DNA of 64,000 nucleotides from Roseihalotalea indica. Its GTDB lineage: Bacteria; Bacteroidota; Bacteroidia; Cytophagales; Cyclobacteriaceae. A program made the translations under genes and the position numbers. The DNA lies in the NCBI RefSeq assembly GCF_022458895.1, contig NZ_JAINFL010000014.1:124001-188000 (forward strand). Direction: 5' to 3'. A model generated the notes under the pieces. That model was not told where the DNA came from, did not search any database, and saw only the letters and a list, made by a program, of their open reading frames with translations. Shown here in pieces: positions 16,970 to 26,100 of this stretch; the stretch's first letter is position 1; each line of letters opens with the position of its first letter.

Positions 16970-17767
16970 ATGAAAAACGTTTCGCGATTTATTCCAATGG
17001 TGGTATCAGCTCTCTTGTATTTCTCATGCTCAGAAGACGAAGGCATTGATACGCCAACGGCATGTTTTGACTTTACCCCCTCGGAAGCCAAAGTAGGTGA
17101 TGAGATTGAGTTTTCTAACTGTTCTGAAAGCAGCACTGACTTCTTTTGGGATTTTGGCGATGGCACCACTTCTACCCAGGAAGAACCCACGCATACCTAT
17201 ACCGAGTATGGTGAATATGAGGTTAAATTACTGGCGGGAACCGATATTAATGCCGATGGTGTATTGGACTATATGGATGAACCCGATTCTGTAGTTAAAA
17301 CCCTGTCCATTAGCCCGAACGTTACTTCGGTTGAGCTAACCGTTTATGATGCCAACAGTTGGACGGCTGATTCACCTACCCTGGCTACGGTAGCCGATGC
17401 TGAAGTGAAGTTTTATACGGATGAAGCCTCAGTACAGTCTGGTTCACCTTCATACACTGCTCAAAGTGATGAGAATGGTAAAGTAGTTTTGTATGATCTG
17501 GAGGCGCCTTTCTCGTTTTTTATGACGGTTCAGAAAGGTGATGTAAGCAATATAAAAGATGGGCTTATTATTGGCGGAGTATTTAAAACGCAGGCGGAAG
17601 TTGATAGTGCACCCATGCAGGATGATCCGCGAGTAGGTGGCTTGAAGTACCTGGATATTAATGCCGATGGTGTCATTAGTGCGGATGACCAAATGGCTGG
17701 GCAGTATATTTCACTGGAAGAGTCTTCTAATGCTCCTCTTACTAAGGATGTTTTCGTTGGGAAGTAA
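16970..17767 (+). CDS. PKD-domain lipoprotein with calcium-loop motifs
   Basis: A 265-residue predicted surface lipoprotein. The start at the ATG at 16970 gives signal MKNVSRFIPMVVSALLYFSC with a lipobox Cys; the frame is open 62 codons upstream but that part shows no coding logic. A PKD domain follows (ACFDFTPSEAKVGDEIEF, then FFWDFGDGTTSTQEEPTHTY, residues about 33-85). Two acidic loops, DINADGVLDYMDEPD and DINADGVISADDQ, resemble calcium-binding dockerin/EF-hand-like turns. PKD domains usually mediate protein or polysaccharide binding; the role here is unknown. A clear terminator follows at 17796. No operon partners. Confidence 0.75.
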   Translation: MKNVSRFIPMVVSALLYFSCSEDEGIDTPTACFDFTPSEAKVGDEIEFSNCSESSTDFFWDFGDGTTSTQEEPTHTYTEYGEYEVKLLAGTDINADGVLDYMDEPDSVVKTLSISPNVTSVELTVYDANSWTADSPTLATVADAEVKFYTDEASVQSGSPSYTAQSDENGKVVLYDLEAPFSFFMTVQKGDVSNIKDGLIIGGVFKTQAEVDSAPMQDDPRVGGLKYLDINADGVISADDQMAGQYISLEESSNAPLTKDVFVGK

Positions 17768-17795
17768 ACATCGGGTAGTATTCTCGTTAGTAAAG

Positions 17796-17823
17796 TGCTC
17801 CTTCGGGAGCATTTTTTGTTTTT
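17796..17823 (+). terminator. Rho-independent terminator after the PKD lipoprotein
   Basis: TGCTCC-TTCG-GGAGCA (17796-17811) is a 6-bp stem with the very stable UUCG tetraloop, followed at once by TTTTTTGTTTTT. It lies 29 bp after the stop codon at 17767 and is a textbook intrinsic terminator. Confidence 0.92.
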
Positions 17824-17900
17824 AGTGATTGCTTTTTTTATTGTTTGAGTTAGTGTGGTTATGGTGTAGTGGTTGGATTCATGCTCAGAGTAACTCCTTC

Positions 17901-18045
17901 GTTACTTTCTTTTCCCGGCGGGGACCGCTTGATAAAGAAAGTAACAGCGCGGCTGTCGCCAAAGAAATCAAGAAATCTCAATGCGGAGCATCCAATGCTC
18001 CTCCGCACTAAGCAAGCGCACGCCCGCTGAGCTTTCGGGCCTGCG
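17901..18045. repeat. Composite palindromic element (three consecutive hairpins)
   Basis: Three inverted repeats follow one another. GTTACTTTCTTT (17901-17912) pairs perfectly with AAAGAAAGTAAC (17934-17945). GGAGCAT (17985-17991) pairs with ATGCTCC (17995-18001) around CCA. A G/C-rich pair GCGCA-CGCCCG / CGGGC-CTGCGC spans about 18015-18045. The block is much richer in G/C than the flanking DNA and is non-coding; a 60-codon frame across it is an accident. It resembles a mobile intergenic palindrome (BIME/MITE-like). Whether other genomic copies exist cannot be seen here. Confidence 0.6.
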
Positions 18046-18199
18046 CGCTTTAATATTTTTAAACAGTTGAGCCCTATATATTTGTCAAGTTATTATAGAT
18101 TACAAAAAATACATCAAAATTAATTAGGTTTGTAACTAATGCGCTGATCATATTATTATACTGGTTTTGTTTGCTTAACTATAATATGAAATTGATCTA

Positions 18200-18592
18200 A
18201 TGAACAAGTTGACCGTGAAAATATCATTATTTATAGTAAGTGTGCTTTCTATTATTATAAGCTGTGACAGCTCAGGAAATCAAGCAAATGAAGAGAAAAC
18301 TTCTATAAATGATAGTGTATTGGGAGTTTGGGTTTTAAGAAAAGGAGGAGGAAATGACACTGAATATTTAATCAAAAAAATAAAGGGGAAATTAATGCTT
18401 ACTACTAAAGTAATGTCTCCTCATATGGATGCTCCTCTTGTTTCAGAAAGCGAACTTATTGGGAAAGAAGGAAAATATGTAAGAGAAAGTGAAGCAGAAA
18501 ACCCATCTTATCTTTTTGAGTTCAAAAATTCAAGTTTAGTAATATATGATTCATTTGGCGTTTATGCAACCTTAGAAAATGAATATGAATGA
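18200..18592 (+). CDS. Small lipoprotein, unknown function
   Basis: A 130-residue predicted lipoprotein: signal MNKLTVKISLFIVSVLSIIIS with lipobox Cys22, then an acidic spacer and a short beta-rich domain (GVWVLRKGGGNDTEYLIKKI, then YLFEFKNSSLVIYDS) suggestive of a small lipocalin-like or META-like fold; that is only an impression. No family recognised. The gene is visibly more AT-rich than its neighbours and sits just after a palindromic element, consistent with acquired or fast-evolving DNA. It is followed by another unknown gene in the same orientation with a 67-bp gap. Confidence 0.65.
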   Translation: MNKLTVKISLFIVSVLSIIISCDSSGNQANEEKTSINDSVLGVWVLRKGGGNDTEYLIKKIKGKLMLTTKVMSPHMDAPLVSESELIGKEGKYVRESEAENPSYLFEFKNSSLVIYDSFGVYATLENEYE

Positions 18593-18659
18593 AGAAGCGA
18601 ATTAACGTTGATAAGCAGAAGCAGAGCCAAAGTTTGATTAATTCTAAAATGGAAATTCT

Positions 18660-19097
18660 GTGAAACCATTTCGCTATATTCTCGAGTTAGATGCATTTGT
18701 ACTCACTGAAGATTATCAACATATAGCATCGTATCTAGGTATTAAAGGTTGGAAGCAGTACGCCTGGATTGGTCGTCTTTTTACTTTGGATAATAATTAT
18801 GGGGAACATTGGATGGATAATTGGGAATTAAGGGAAATTAAAGCATCGAAAGCTGAAGCATTAGGATACGATGAGTTAGAACTCCTTATTATTAATCCAT
18901 CAAGGTTACAAAATGAAAAAGATGGTCCTTGCCATTCGGAAGAAATCCGCAAACTGTTTTGGACGAACGTTTTAGACTTGCTAGTACTAAGTCCAGCGAT
19001 GATTATTGCCAAAGCTCGCCTTCAAAATGGGCATAATAAATATTTACCTGATAGCTATATCAAAGATTTGGAAGATCGCATAGAATCATTATTCTAA
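18660..19097 (+). CDS. Hypothetical protein, 145 residues
   Basis: A soluble 145-residue protein beginning at a GTG (18660); the nearby ATG at 18649 is in another frame and stops after four codons. It is rich in Trp and Tyr (YLGIKGWKQYAWIGRLFTLD, then EHWMDNWELREIKAS) with a helical C-terminus (YIKDLEDRIESLF). I do not recognise a family. No signal peptide or transmembrane segment is visible. The amino-acid content and absence of stops over 146 codons in AT-rich DNA support a real gene. It may form a unit with the small lipoprotein upstream. Confidence 0.55.
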   Translation: MKPFRYILELDAFVLTEDYQHIASYLGIKGWKQYAWIGRLFTLDNNYGEHWMDNWELREIKASKAEALGYDELELLIINPSRLQNEKDGPCHSEEIRKLFWTNVLDLLVLSPAMIIAKARLQNGHNKYLPDSYIKDLEDRIESLF

Positions 19098-19589
19098 AAG
19101 ATACTTATAGGCTTTATTTAGGGGTATCCTGGAATTTACTTCGCTCGCCCGGGATGACGTGTGGAGGAGTGAAGGTTCTAAGCCTTCTTCAGTTCAGTGG
19201 ATAGGCCCGAAAACTCTGCGAGGTGTGCATGAGTTGGTGGGCGAAAGTCATTGAGTTTTCTAGACTTTTTCGCGATCGTCGCCCGGTTCTTTTTGTGGGG
19301 GCCATCCTGTGGCAATGACGGGGACGCCTAGTCAAAAAGGACAAACCCGCGATGAGGCATGGTTTTACTTTCACTATCAAGGTTTGGCAAGCCTACTTAA
19401 ATAAGAGAAATCCCATACAAACGAGAACACTATTACAAAAGCATTCTATTGACCAAACCAATCAGAACACAAAACTCCCGGAATAAGCAAAATCACTCAG
19501 GTGCTATCAGACTAATTTTTCATCGGTATCAAAATAGAGAGTTCTGTAACTTTGGTATCAGTCAATGTTTAAAAAACCTCCAGTGTGTG
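19098..19589. other. Intergenic region with REP-like sequence
   Basis: About 490 bp without a supported gene. Around 19128-19160 the sequence TCCTGGAATTTACTTCGCTC followed by GCCCGGGATGACG has the look of the dispersed palindromic repeats common in Bacteroidota genomes. Around 19283-19345 the segment TTCTTTTTG ... CAAAAAGGA forms a weak inverted repeat. The last 140 bp are an open frame upstream of the next gene's likely ATG at 19590 and probably contain its promoter. Confidence 0.4.
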
Positions 19590-20228
19590 ATGAAATATTC
19601 TTTCGACAGCCAATTAGAGCAACACCGCCTCATGTTATTCAATGCCAAAAACACTCCGACTATCTCCAAGCGGTTAAATGCCCTGGGCTACAACGGTAAC
19701 AAGATGTTAAAGGGAATAGCCCTTTACGATGATGTGTTGCACTGGCAGTCGGTGAAGAATACCCACTATGGAGCGCAGAAAACTGCCACCGATGCGCTAC
19801 AGGCCGATTGTCAGGAGTTCAAGAAGCCGTATACTGAGCATGTAGCACTGGCCCGTATTGCGTTTAAAGAAGACCGGGGAACGCTGAGCACGTTGAAAGT
19901 AGATGAAGCCCGGAAAACTTCGTTGGGTGGTTGGCTAACCCAGGCTTCTGCCTTTTACAGTCAGCTGGCTAATTACACCGAGGTGATGAGTCGCTACGGA
20001 GTGAGTTCGGAAACCATACAGTCGGCTCAATCGCAGCTTCAGGCACTGAAAACCCGGCGGGATGCGCAGTTGCAGCGGAAGGGAGAAGCACAAGATGCCA
20101 CCGAAAAACGTAACCTTGCTATGAAAGCCCTGAATAACTGGATGAAAGAATTCCGCCAGATTGCCCGCATTGCCATGAAAGACGATCCTCAGTTACTGGA
20201 AACCCTGGGGATCGTCGTAAAAGCCTAG
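19590..20228 (+). CDS. Helical hypothetical protein, 212 residues
   Basis: Start placed at the ATG at 19590 (MKYSFDSQLEQHRLMLFNAK); the frame extends 47 codons upstream but that part is basic and low in coding character. The protein is almost entirely alpha-helical with no signal peptide: ISKRLNALGYNGNKMLKGIA, ALYDDVLHWQS, then AHVALARIAFKEDRG-type repeats and long amphipathic helices rich in Ala, Gln and Lys. The general pattern (a start near 'L-x-x-x-G-Y', a 'HVALARIAFK' block, and a C-terminal helical bundle) recalls an uncharacterised Bacteroidota family; function unknown. It may be structural or DNA-associated, but nothing in the sequence decides this. Confidence 0.7.
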   Translation: MKYSFDSQLEQHRLMLFNAKNTPTISKRLNALGYNGNKMLKGIALYDDVLHWQSVKNTHYGAQKTATDALQADCQEFKKPYTEHVALARIAFKEDRGTLSTLKVDEARKTSLGGWLTQASAFYSQLANYTEVMSRYGVSSETIQSAQSQLQALKTRRDAQLQRKGEAQDATEKRNLAMKALNNWMKEFRQIARIAMKDDPQLLETLGIVVKA

Positions 20229-20323
20229 CGCATACCCTGACCGTTATCAGCAGCAGGGCTACCATGTTATAGTAATTTTATCCGGTACCAGGAGTTTCCA
20301 AGGCTGAGGCCGGATTTCTCAGG

Positions 20324-21001
20324 TTACGAAAGGGCGACCAGTTCTTCCAGTTCGGTCAGAGAGTCAATGATATAATCGGGTTGGGCACTTTGTAGCTGCT
20401 CAGCCGTTTGGGCACCGGTAGTCACTCCCAGTGTCATGCCACAACCGGCCGCTTTGCCTTCTTCAATATCCACCTTAGAATCACCTACTTTGGCTACTTG
20501 CTCGGCCTGGGTGATTCCCATTTTTTCCATAGCCAGCAAAATCATATCGGGGTGTGGACGTCCTTGGGTTACATCATCGGCAGTCACCAGCAGGTCGTAC
20601 TGATCTCCCGGGTGCCAGTTTAGCTTTTCCAGCAAAGAAGTAGCTGTTTTCTGGTCGTAGCCTGTATTTAATACTACTTTAATATCACGCTCTTTTAGTT
20701 TTTCAAACAGCTCTTCCGTACCGGCAAATGTTTTAACTTCTAGTGCCTGATAAGCCTCTTTCAGCGATTGCAGGAAGGAATCATATATGCGCTCGGCTTT
20801 GGAATCAATATCTGCTTCGTGGAGCGAGGCCAGTATATCTTTAATAGCCTGAAGTTTTCCTTTCCCGGCACCTAACAGCAAAACTTCCTGAAGCGAGACA
20901 TCATAGCCAGCCTGGTTCACAGCTTTCTGAAGCGTTTTGTACACTACATTATTTTCATCTACCGTAGTGCCGGCCATATCAAAAACAATCATCTTGATCA
21001 T
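20324..21001 (-). CDS. HAD-family phosphonatase-like hydrolase
   Basis: A 225-residue HAD-superfamily phosphohydrolase close to phosphonoacetaldehyde hydrolases (PhnX-like). Motif I is VFDMAGTTVD with nucleophile Asp8; the cap carries GAGKGKLQAIKDIL near residues 43-56, whose lysines may correspond to the Schiff-base Lys of true phosphonatases; motif II is LNTGYDQ; motif III/IV is KVGDSKVDIEEGKAAGC near 168-184. Expected reaction: cleavage of the C-P bond of phosphonoacetaldehyde or hydrolysis of a related phosphate ester. It is 339 bp downstream of, and co-oriented with, an FAD oxidoreductase of the type that accompanies such hydrolases, supporting a phosphonate-type pathway. Confidence 0.82.
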   Translation of the reverse strand: MIKMIVFDMAGTTVDENNVVYKTLQKAVNQAGYDVSLQEVLLLGAGKGKLQAIKDILASLHEADIDSKAERIYDSFLQSLKEAYQALEVKTFAGTEELFEKLKERDIKVVLNTGYDQKTATSLLEKLNWHPGDQYDLLVTADDVTQGRPHPDMILLAMEKMGITQAEQVAKVGDSKVDIEEGKAAGCGMTLGVTTGAQTAEQLQSAQPDYIIDSLTELEELVALS

Positions 21002-21340
21002 AGAGTAAAAAGGTTGGTTGAGTGATTTTATTCAAAGATAAGTACCAGGCCGAAATTAGTGAATACATGAGCAATAAACAGTATTACTATAAGGTGTTTC
21101 CGCGCTAAAGTAATTATGTCTAATTTCTCACTGTACTTATAAATAAGGGCAGTTTAAAAAGAGTTAGTATTATTAGAGGTTATTCCGATCATTATATAAG
21201 AAGCCATTTTCTATTCCCAAGTATTATCCGACCGGGCAGGTCTGACCAAGCAAATAAGCGTTACCGGAGGCAGTCAGCAGGAGGTAAGTCCCCTGTACTG
21301 CCTTTTGCTATGTCATTGAAAGAAATCAGAGTAATGTCTA
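21002..21340. other. Gap between HAD hydrolase and FAD oxidoreductase, with palindromic repeat
   Basis: 339 bp without a gene between two co-oriented genes. It contains repeat copy A at 21224-21300, listed separately. The part adjoining the HAD gene start (21002-21200) is AT-rich and could carry its own promoter, so the two genes may not share a transcript. Confidence 0.45.
21224..21300 (+). repeat. Dispersed palindromic repeat, copy A
   Basis: This copy begins TTATCCGACCGGGCAGGTCT, followed by GACC, and contains the core TAAGCGTTACCGGAGGC at 21255-21271. The first 24 bases and the 17-nt core are identical to copy B (61385-61446, minus strand). After the core a stem can form between GGCAGT and ACTGCC. 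It lies downstream of the FAD oxidoreductase gene and may end its transcript. Confidence 0.8.
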
Positions 21341-22546
21341 TTAAGCCGGGGCTTCTTCCGGCGCAAAGCCAAAGAGTTCATTAATGCTCTCCTGGGCAAA
21401 ACCCGGGCTGGCCGTCATACCTTTTCCGCCAATGCCCGTAATGATGTGAACATTGGGTAGAGGAGTATGCCGGAAGATATCTTTTGTCTTCCCCTGACTG
21501 TAGATGCCGAACCATTCCCGTTGCACGGTCCAGTTCTGAAGATTAAATATTTTGCGAGCTTCCTCCAGCATGTATTGATTAATTTCCGGATAAAGGTCAA
21601 ACCCCAGATCATCGGCCTGAGCAGCGTCGGCATACTCGTGAGAGTCGCCAATGATAAATGAGCCATCGGGACTTTGTTTAAAAAGAATATGCACGCCCCA
21701 CTTTTTCCAGGGAGCCTCCGCATCCTCTTTTGCTTTAATAGCGCGGTAAGAAGGACAGTCGCGGAAACTCTCGTAGCGGCGAATGCTCAGGCCGGTCAGA
21801 ATATTACCCTTTACCCGTTGGGTAGCTTGAGACACCGTCTGTAGCATCTGTAGCTTGGTCACTTCCAGGTCGCTCTCGGCAAATAGCTCCGGAAACAAAG
21901 CTTTGAACTCACTGCCATTGCACACAATAACCTTCTCTGCGGTATATACCCGGCCTTCGCTGTCTGTAACTATACATGAACCGTTCGCTGTTTCAATCTG
22001 CCTGATCATGGTAGACGGATGATACTTCAGGGTTAATTTCTGCACCAGGTAGTCTAGTACACGGTGGATCATGTGGCGGGCTTCTACCGTGATCTCTTCG
22101 GGGAAGAATAACCCTCCCTGGCAATAATCTGCTCGTAAGCCCTCAAAACGGGTCAGGCATTGTTGGGCAGTCAGGAGAGAAGAGGGGTAACCGTTTGAAG
22201 AATTGATGTGGTGTAATTCTTCCAGCAACGTTAATTCCTCTTCATCGGAGGCAATATAGACGCTGCCGTTGAGTTGCACCGTAATATCAAATTGCTGCTG
22301 AAATTGCTTGTAAATTTCGAGGCTTTTCCGTCCGTAGCGTTGCCAGGTACTATCCATGCCGGAAGGCACTACCTGCCCGAAGTTGCGAACGGTAGCTCCC
22401 TGCGGCTGCTGACTTTTCTCAAACAGCCGTACCGAAAGTCTTTTGTTCAATGCATGAAAAGCGTGGAATGTACCCAGTGCCCCGCCACCAATTATAATCA
22501 AGTCTACTTTGTCAGATTTTTGCATAGGTTCATAATCGGTTGTCAT
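21341..22546 (-). CDS. FAD-dependent oxidoreductase, DadA/glycine-oxidase type, phosphonate-associated clade
   Basis: A 401-residue flavoprotein of the DAO family. The dinucleotide-binding motif IIGGGALGTFHAFHALNK starts near residue 17, followed by the VRLFEKS strand and the GATVRNFGQVVPSG block characteristic of the TIGR03364-type clade, which is often encoded next to PhnX-like hydrolases. The C-terminal FAD loop is IITGIGGKGMTASPG. It probably oxidises an amine, possibly an aminoalkylphosphonate, giving the aldehyde for the downstream HAD enzyme; this is inferred from family association. No signal peptide. Start at 22546 or the in-frame ATG seven codons later. Confidence 0.8.
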   Translation of the reverse strand: MTTDYEPMQKSDKVDLIIIGGGALGTFHAFHALNKRLSVRLFEKSQQPQGATVRNFGQVVPSGMDSTWQRYGRKSLEIYKQFQQQFDITVQLNGSVYIASDEEELTLLEELHHINSSNGYPSSLLTAQQCLTRFEGLRADYCQGGLFFPEEITVEARHMIHRVLDYLVQKLTLKYHPSTMIRQIETANGSCIVTDSEGRVYTAEKVIVCNGSEFKALFPELFAESDLEVTKLQMLQTVSQATQRVKGNILTGLSIRRYESFRDCPSYRAIKAKEDAEAPWKKWGVHILFKQSPDGSFIIGDSHEYADAAQADDLGFDLYPEINQYMLEEARKIFNLQNWTVQREWFGIYSQGKTKDIFRHTPLPNVHIITGIGGKGMTASPGFAQESINELFGFAPEEAPA

Positions 22547-23151
22547 GTTGGTGGCCTTCGCTGGCAGGCAGGTTAAGCCAATTAAAATAATGCGAAGCGT
22601 AGAGATGATTATTGGATCGGGCTAAGATAGGAGTTCTTTTTCGAGAAGAAAAACATGAAACTAAGTTCTATATCTAACTTTGCTGATTACCAATTCTTTA
22701 GTGAATTTTTGGATTGAAGAAGCAAGTTCCTTTTTAGAAAAGGTGGAGACATACCCTTAATTTCATTAGGAAATTACCTACCCTGCGTTCTGATCAAAAT
22801 AGTGAATCTTATAACTCTTTTATTATAGGTTGAGTAAAAATACTTACATATTTAGTGAGTATAAATTTAAGTAAAACCATCATATAAATAATTGTACTTT
22901 GTGGTATTACATTAGGTAAAACTTAATAGATAGTTGAAAAATCATATAAAATATTAATAACTTTTTATGATTAGATCTCTGTATTTCATGTCGGCTAGAT
23001 AAGTTTTATTAGTTATCTATCGTCTTTTCTGCAATTTAAATGACAAGAATACATTCGTAGTTTTTGCAAATTCCTACAGGCGCTTTGCAATAACTTCATA
23101 GCTAATATTGCCAATCATATAAGAATGATTTTTCTGATAGGTAGATTCGCT
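22547..23151. other. AT-rich upstream region of the adhesin operon
   Basis: 605 bp between the divergent FAD oxidoreductase and the giant adhesin. It is strongly AT-rich with no supported gene. It presumably carries the promoter and a long 5-prime leader of the adhesin operon. I could not place a confident Bacteroidota promoter (TAnnTTTG with an upstream TTG). Confidence 0.45.
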
Positions 23152-26100
23152 ATGAAACAATATTTAACGCTCATATTGGTATTGCTGTCACTGAGCTACA
23201 GTTACGCGCAATTTGATACCGATTATTGGATGCCACCCGTTTGGGAATCACGAAATGGGGGGGGAGATACTGGCCCAAGTGAACTATTAATTACTACAGC
23301 TTATCCCGAGGCCAACGTTACAGTAACCTTAGCCGATGGGACATCTATCTACAGCGGAGCGGTAGTATCAGGTACTCCGGTAAAGGTACCGTTGAATACT
23401 GTTCGGGGTATGACTTATGTTGCCAATACCATAGAAACAGACAAGGGGCTACTCATCAACTCAGATTTTCCAGTACAGGTTGTTTACCGCCTCACTTCCG
23501 GGAATAACCAATGTTTGGTACCCTTGAAGGGAAATTTTGGATTAGGCACTGATTTTAGAGCCGGCACGCAAACTCGAGTAAAACAAACCAGCTACGGAGC
23601 TGATGATTTGCATTTTATTTCGGTAATGGCTAGCGAAGATGATACAGAAGTAACGATTACCGCACCTACCGGGGTAACCATGTTTGGGGGCCTGAATACC
23701 GTTACCGTTACGCTGGACAAAAACGAAACGTATTTGGTTCGAAATACTACCGCAGTTAATCCGGGAGCAGACAATGTGACCAATAACCTGGCCGGTTCTC
23801 AAATTACGGCTGATAAACCTATTTCAGTAGTTTCCGGCGCACAACATGTCAATCACGAGTATGGAGGACCTGCTGACGCTGGTATAGATCAGATTGTGCC
23901 AATCTTTTCAGATATTTTTGAAGTAATCGGAACTGAATATGTAGTGGTACGAGGAAGTAATAGTGGAGATAGTACGGATTATGTAATTGCGATCGCCACC
24001 GAAGATAATACCGAAGTGACCATTCAGGGAAATGGCACTACAACAACTACTACACTAAATGAGGGGGATGTATTTGATAAATCAATTGTAGGAACGCTGG
24101 GCACTCCTTATTATATAGAATCTGACAAGAAGATTTATCTGTATCATATATCAGGATTAACTACCGAAGAGGTAGGTATGTCAGCAGTTCCTGCTATTAC
24201 CTGTACTGGAAGTAAATATCTGGAGTTCAGTAAGTTTGTAGGCTATGATAACATTATTCACATCATGGCATCGGACGCTGCGTTCACCAGCCTTACAATT
24301 AACGGACAACCTTATACAAATTTTGACAATTCTCCAACTACCGTGCCTGGCGGTATTGGTTGGAGCACTATTACGTTTAATTTTCCTGTCGCATCAGATG
24401 ATATCGTGGTAGAATCAGATGATTTCTTTCATCTGGGAATTATTGTAGGACAGGGGGGAACAGGTACATATGGCTATTTATCCGGGTTTCCTAAAAAGAT
24501 AGATGTACTTGATCCGACTGAACTATTGCCTACTACGCGTTATCTGGTGGATTCGCTAGAGCAGGGAGCCAGCCTGGAACACTGCCTCAGTCTGCAAAGT
24601 TGTAATGAAATATATCATATTACGAATGTGTACCCTTCGGCTAATACTGGCGGGTTAGCTCGCGTCGGTAGTATTGGTGCACCAAAAGACACCTGTATTT
24701 TATACACTGCCCGAGCGGATTATCTGGGTAATGATACGGTAAGTGTGGCTGTGGTTAACCAGTTTGGGGTGCCAGGAACAGTAGATCTTATCTTTCATGT
24801 AGAAGGTAAACCGATAGCTAATGCCGATACTCCCTCTGTAGATGAAGATAATACGCTGAACGGGAATGTAAAAGATAATGATGCTAACTTGGAGTTCGGT
24901 GAAAATGCTGAATTAGTAACTGATGTTACCAATGGTTCACTCACGCTTAACCCTGATGGTTCTTACACTTATGAACCTGATCAGGACTGGAATGGAACCG
25001 ATGGTTTTTCCTACCGTATTTGCGATGACGTAGATACTCCTGCTTGCGATACTACGACAGTAACCATTACCGTAAATTCTATAAACGATGCACCGGTATC
25101 AAGTATTCCAGCTGCTCAGTCCACCAACGAGGATACAGATTTGGTGTTCAGCACCGGAAACACTAACGCGTTGAGTGTTATCGATGTGGATGGGGATGCC
25201 CAGGAAGTAACGATCACGGTAACGAATGGCACATTTACCCTAAGTCAAACTACTGGTCTGACGTTTACTACGGGTGATGGGGATGATGATGCTACGATGA
25301 CCTTCAGTGGTAGTCTGGCCGATATCAATGCTGCCTTGGAAGGAGCAGCTTTTACTCCGGCAAGCAACTATGTGGGGGCGGCTGAGCTTACACTGGCGAC
25401 CAATGATGGCAATGGAGGGACCGATAGCGAAACGCTGGATATTACAGTTAATTCGGTCAATGATGTGTCAGTGCTGGATTTGGATGCGGATGATAGCAGT
25501 GGTGCCACCGGATCGGACTATGCAGCTGATTTTACCGAAGGGGATACGGATGTGGCCTTGGTTGATAGTGATGTAGCGATCAGCGATGTGGATGATACTA
25601 ATCTGGAAAGCCTGACTGTGACGCTAACCAATCGCCCGGATGGAGCGAGTGAGAGTTTAAGTGTCGTAGGAGCTCTGCCTGCCGGTATTACGGTAACTGA
25701 TAGCTATGATAATGCCGATGGGGTGCTGGTGTTAAGTGGTGCGGCGAGCCTAGCCGATTACCAAACTGCTTTGCAGCAGATTGTGTATAACAATAGTGAT
25801 GATGATCCGGATGTCACGGATCGTACTATCACCATCGTGACCAATGATGGGGATGATGATAGCAATACAGCGACCACCACGTTGTCTGTGACGGCGGTCA
25901 ATGATGCACCGGTATCAAGTATTCCAGCAGCTCAGTCCACCAACGAGGATACAGATTTGGTATTCAGCACCGGAAACACTAACGCGTTGAGTGTTATCGA
26001 TGTGGATGGGGATGCCCAGGAAGTAACGATCACGGTAACCAACGGTACTTTCACATTGAGTCAAACTACTGGTCTGACGTTTACTACGGGTGATGGGGAT

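Larger units (their letters stand above)
17768..18199. other. Intergenic region: terminator, palindromic element, AT-rich leader
   Basis: 432 bp without a gene. From left to right it holds the terminator at 17796, the composite palindrome at 17901-18045, and about 140 bp of strongly AT-rich DNA that presumably carries the promoter of the small lipoprotein at 18200. No promoter could be assigned with confidence. Confidence 0.5.

Noticed and set aside
17829..18011. A 60-codon frame reading through the triple-hairpin element
   Set aside because: It follows the palindromic arms, lacks a plausible start context and has no family resemblance; the DNA structure explains the open frame.
20280..20315. 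Terminator between the helical protein gene and the HAD gene
   Set aside because: Only a 6-bp stem (ATCCGG/CCGGAT) with a long loop and no T tract.
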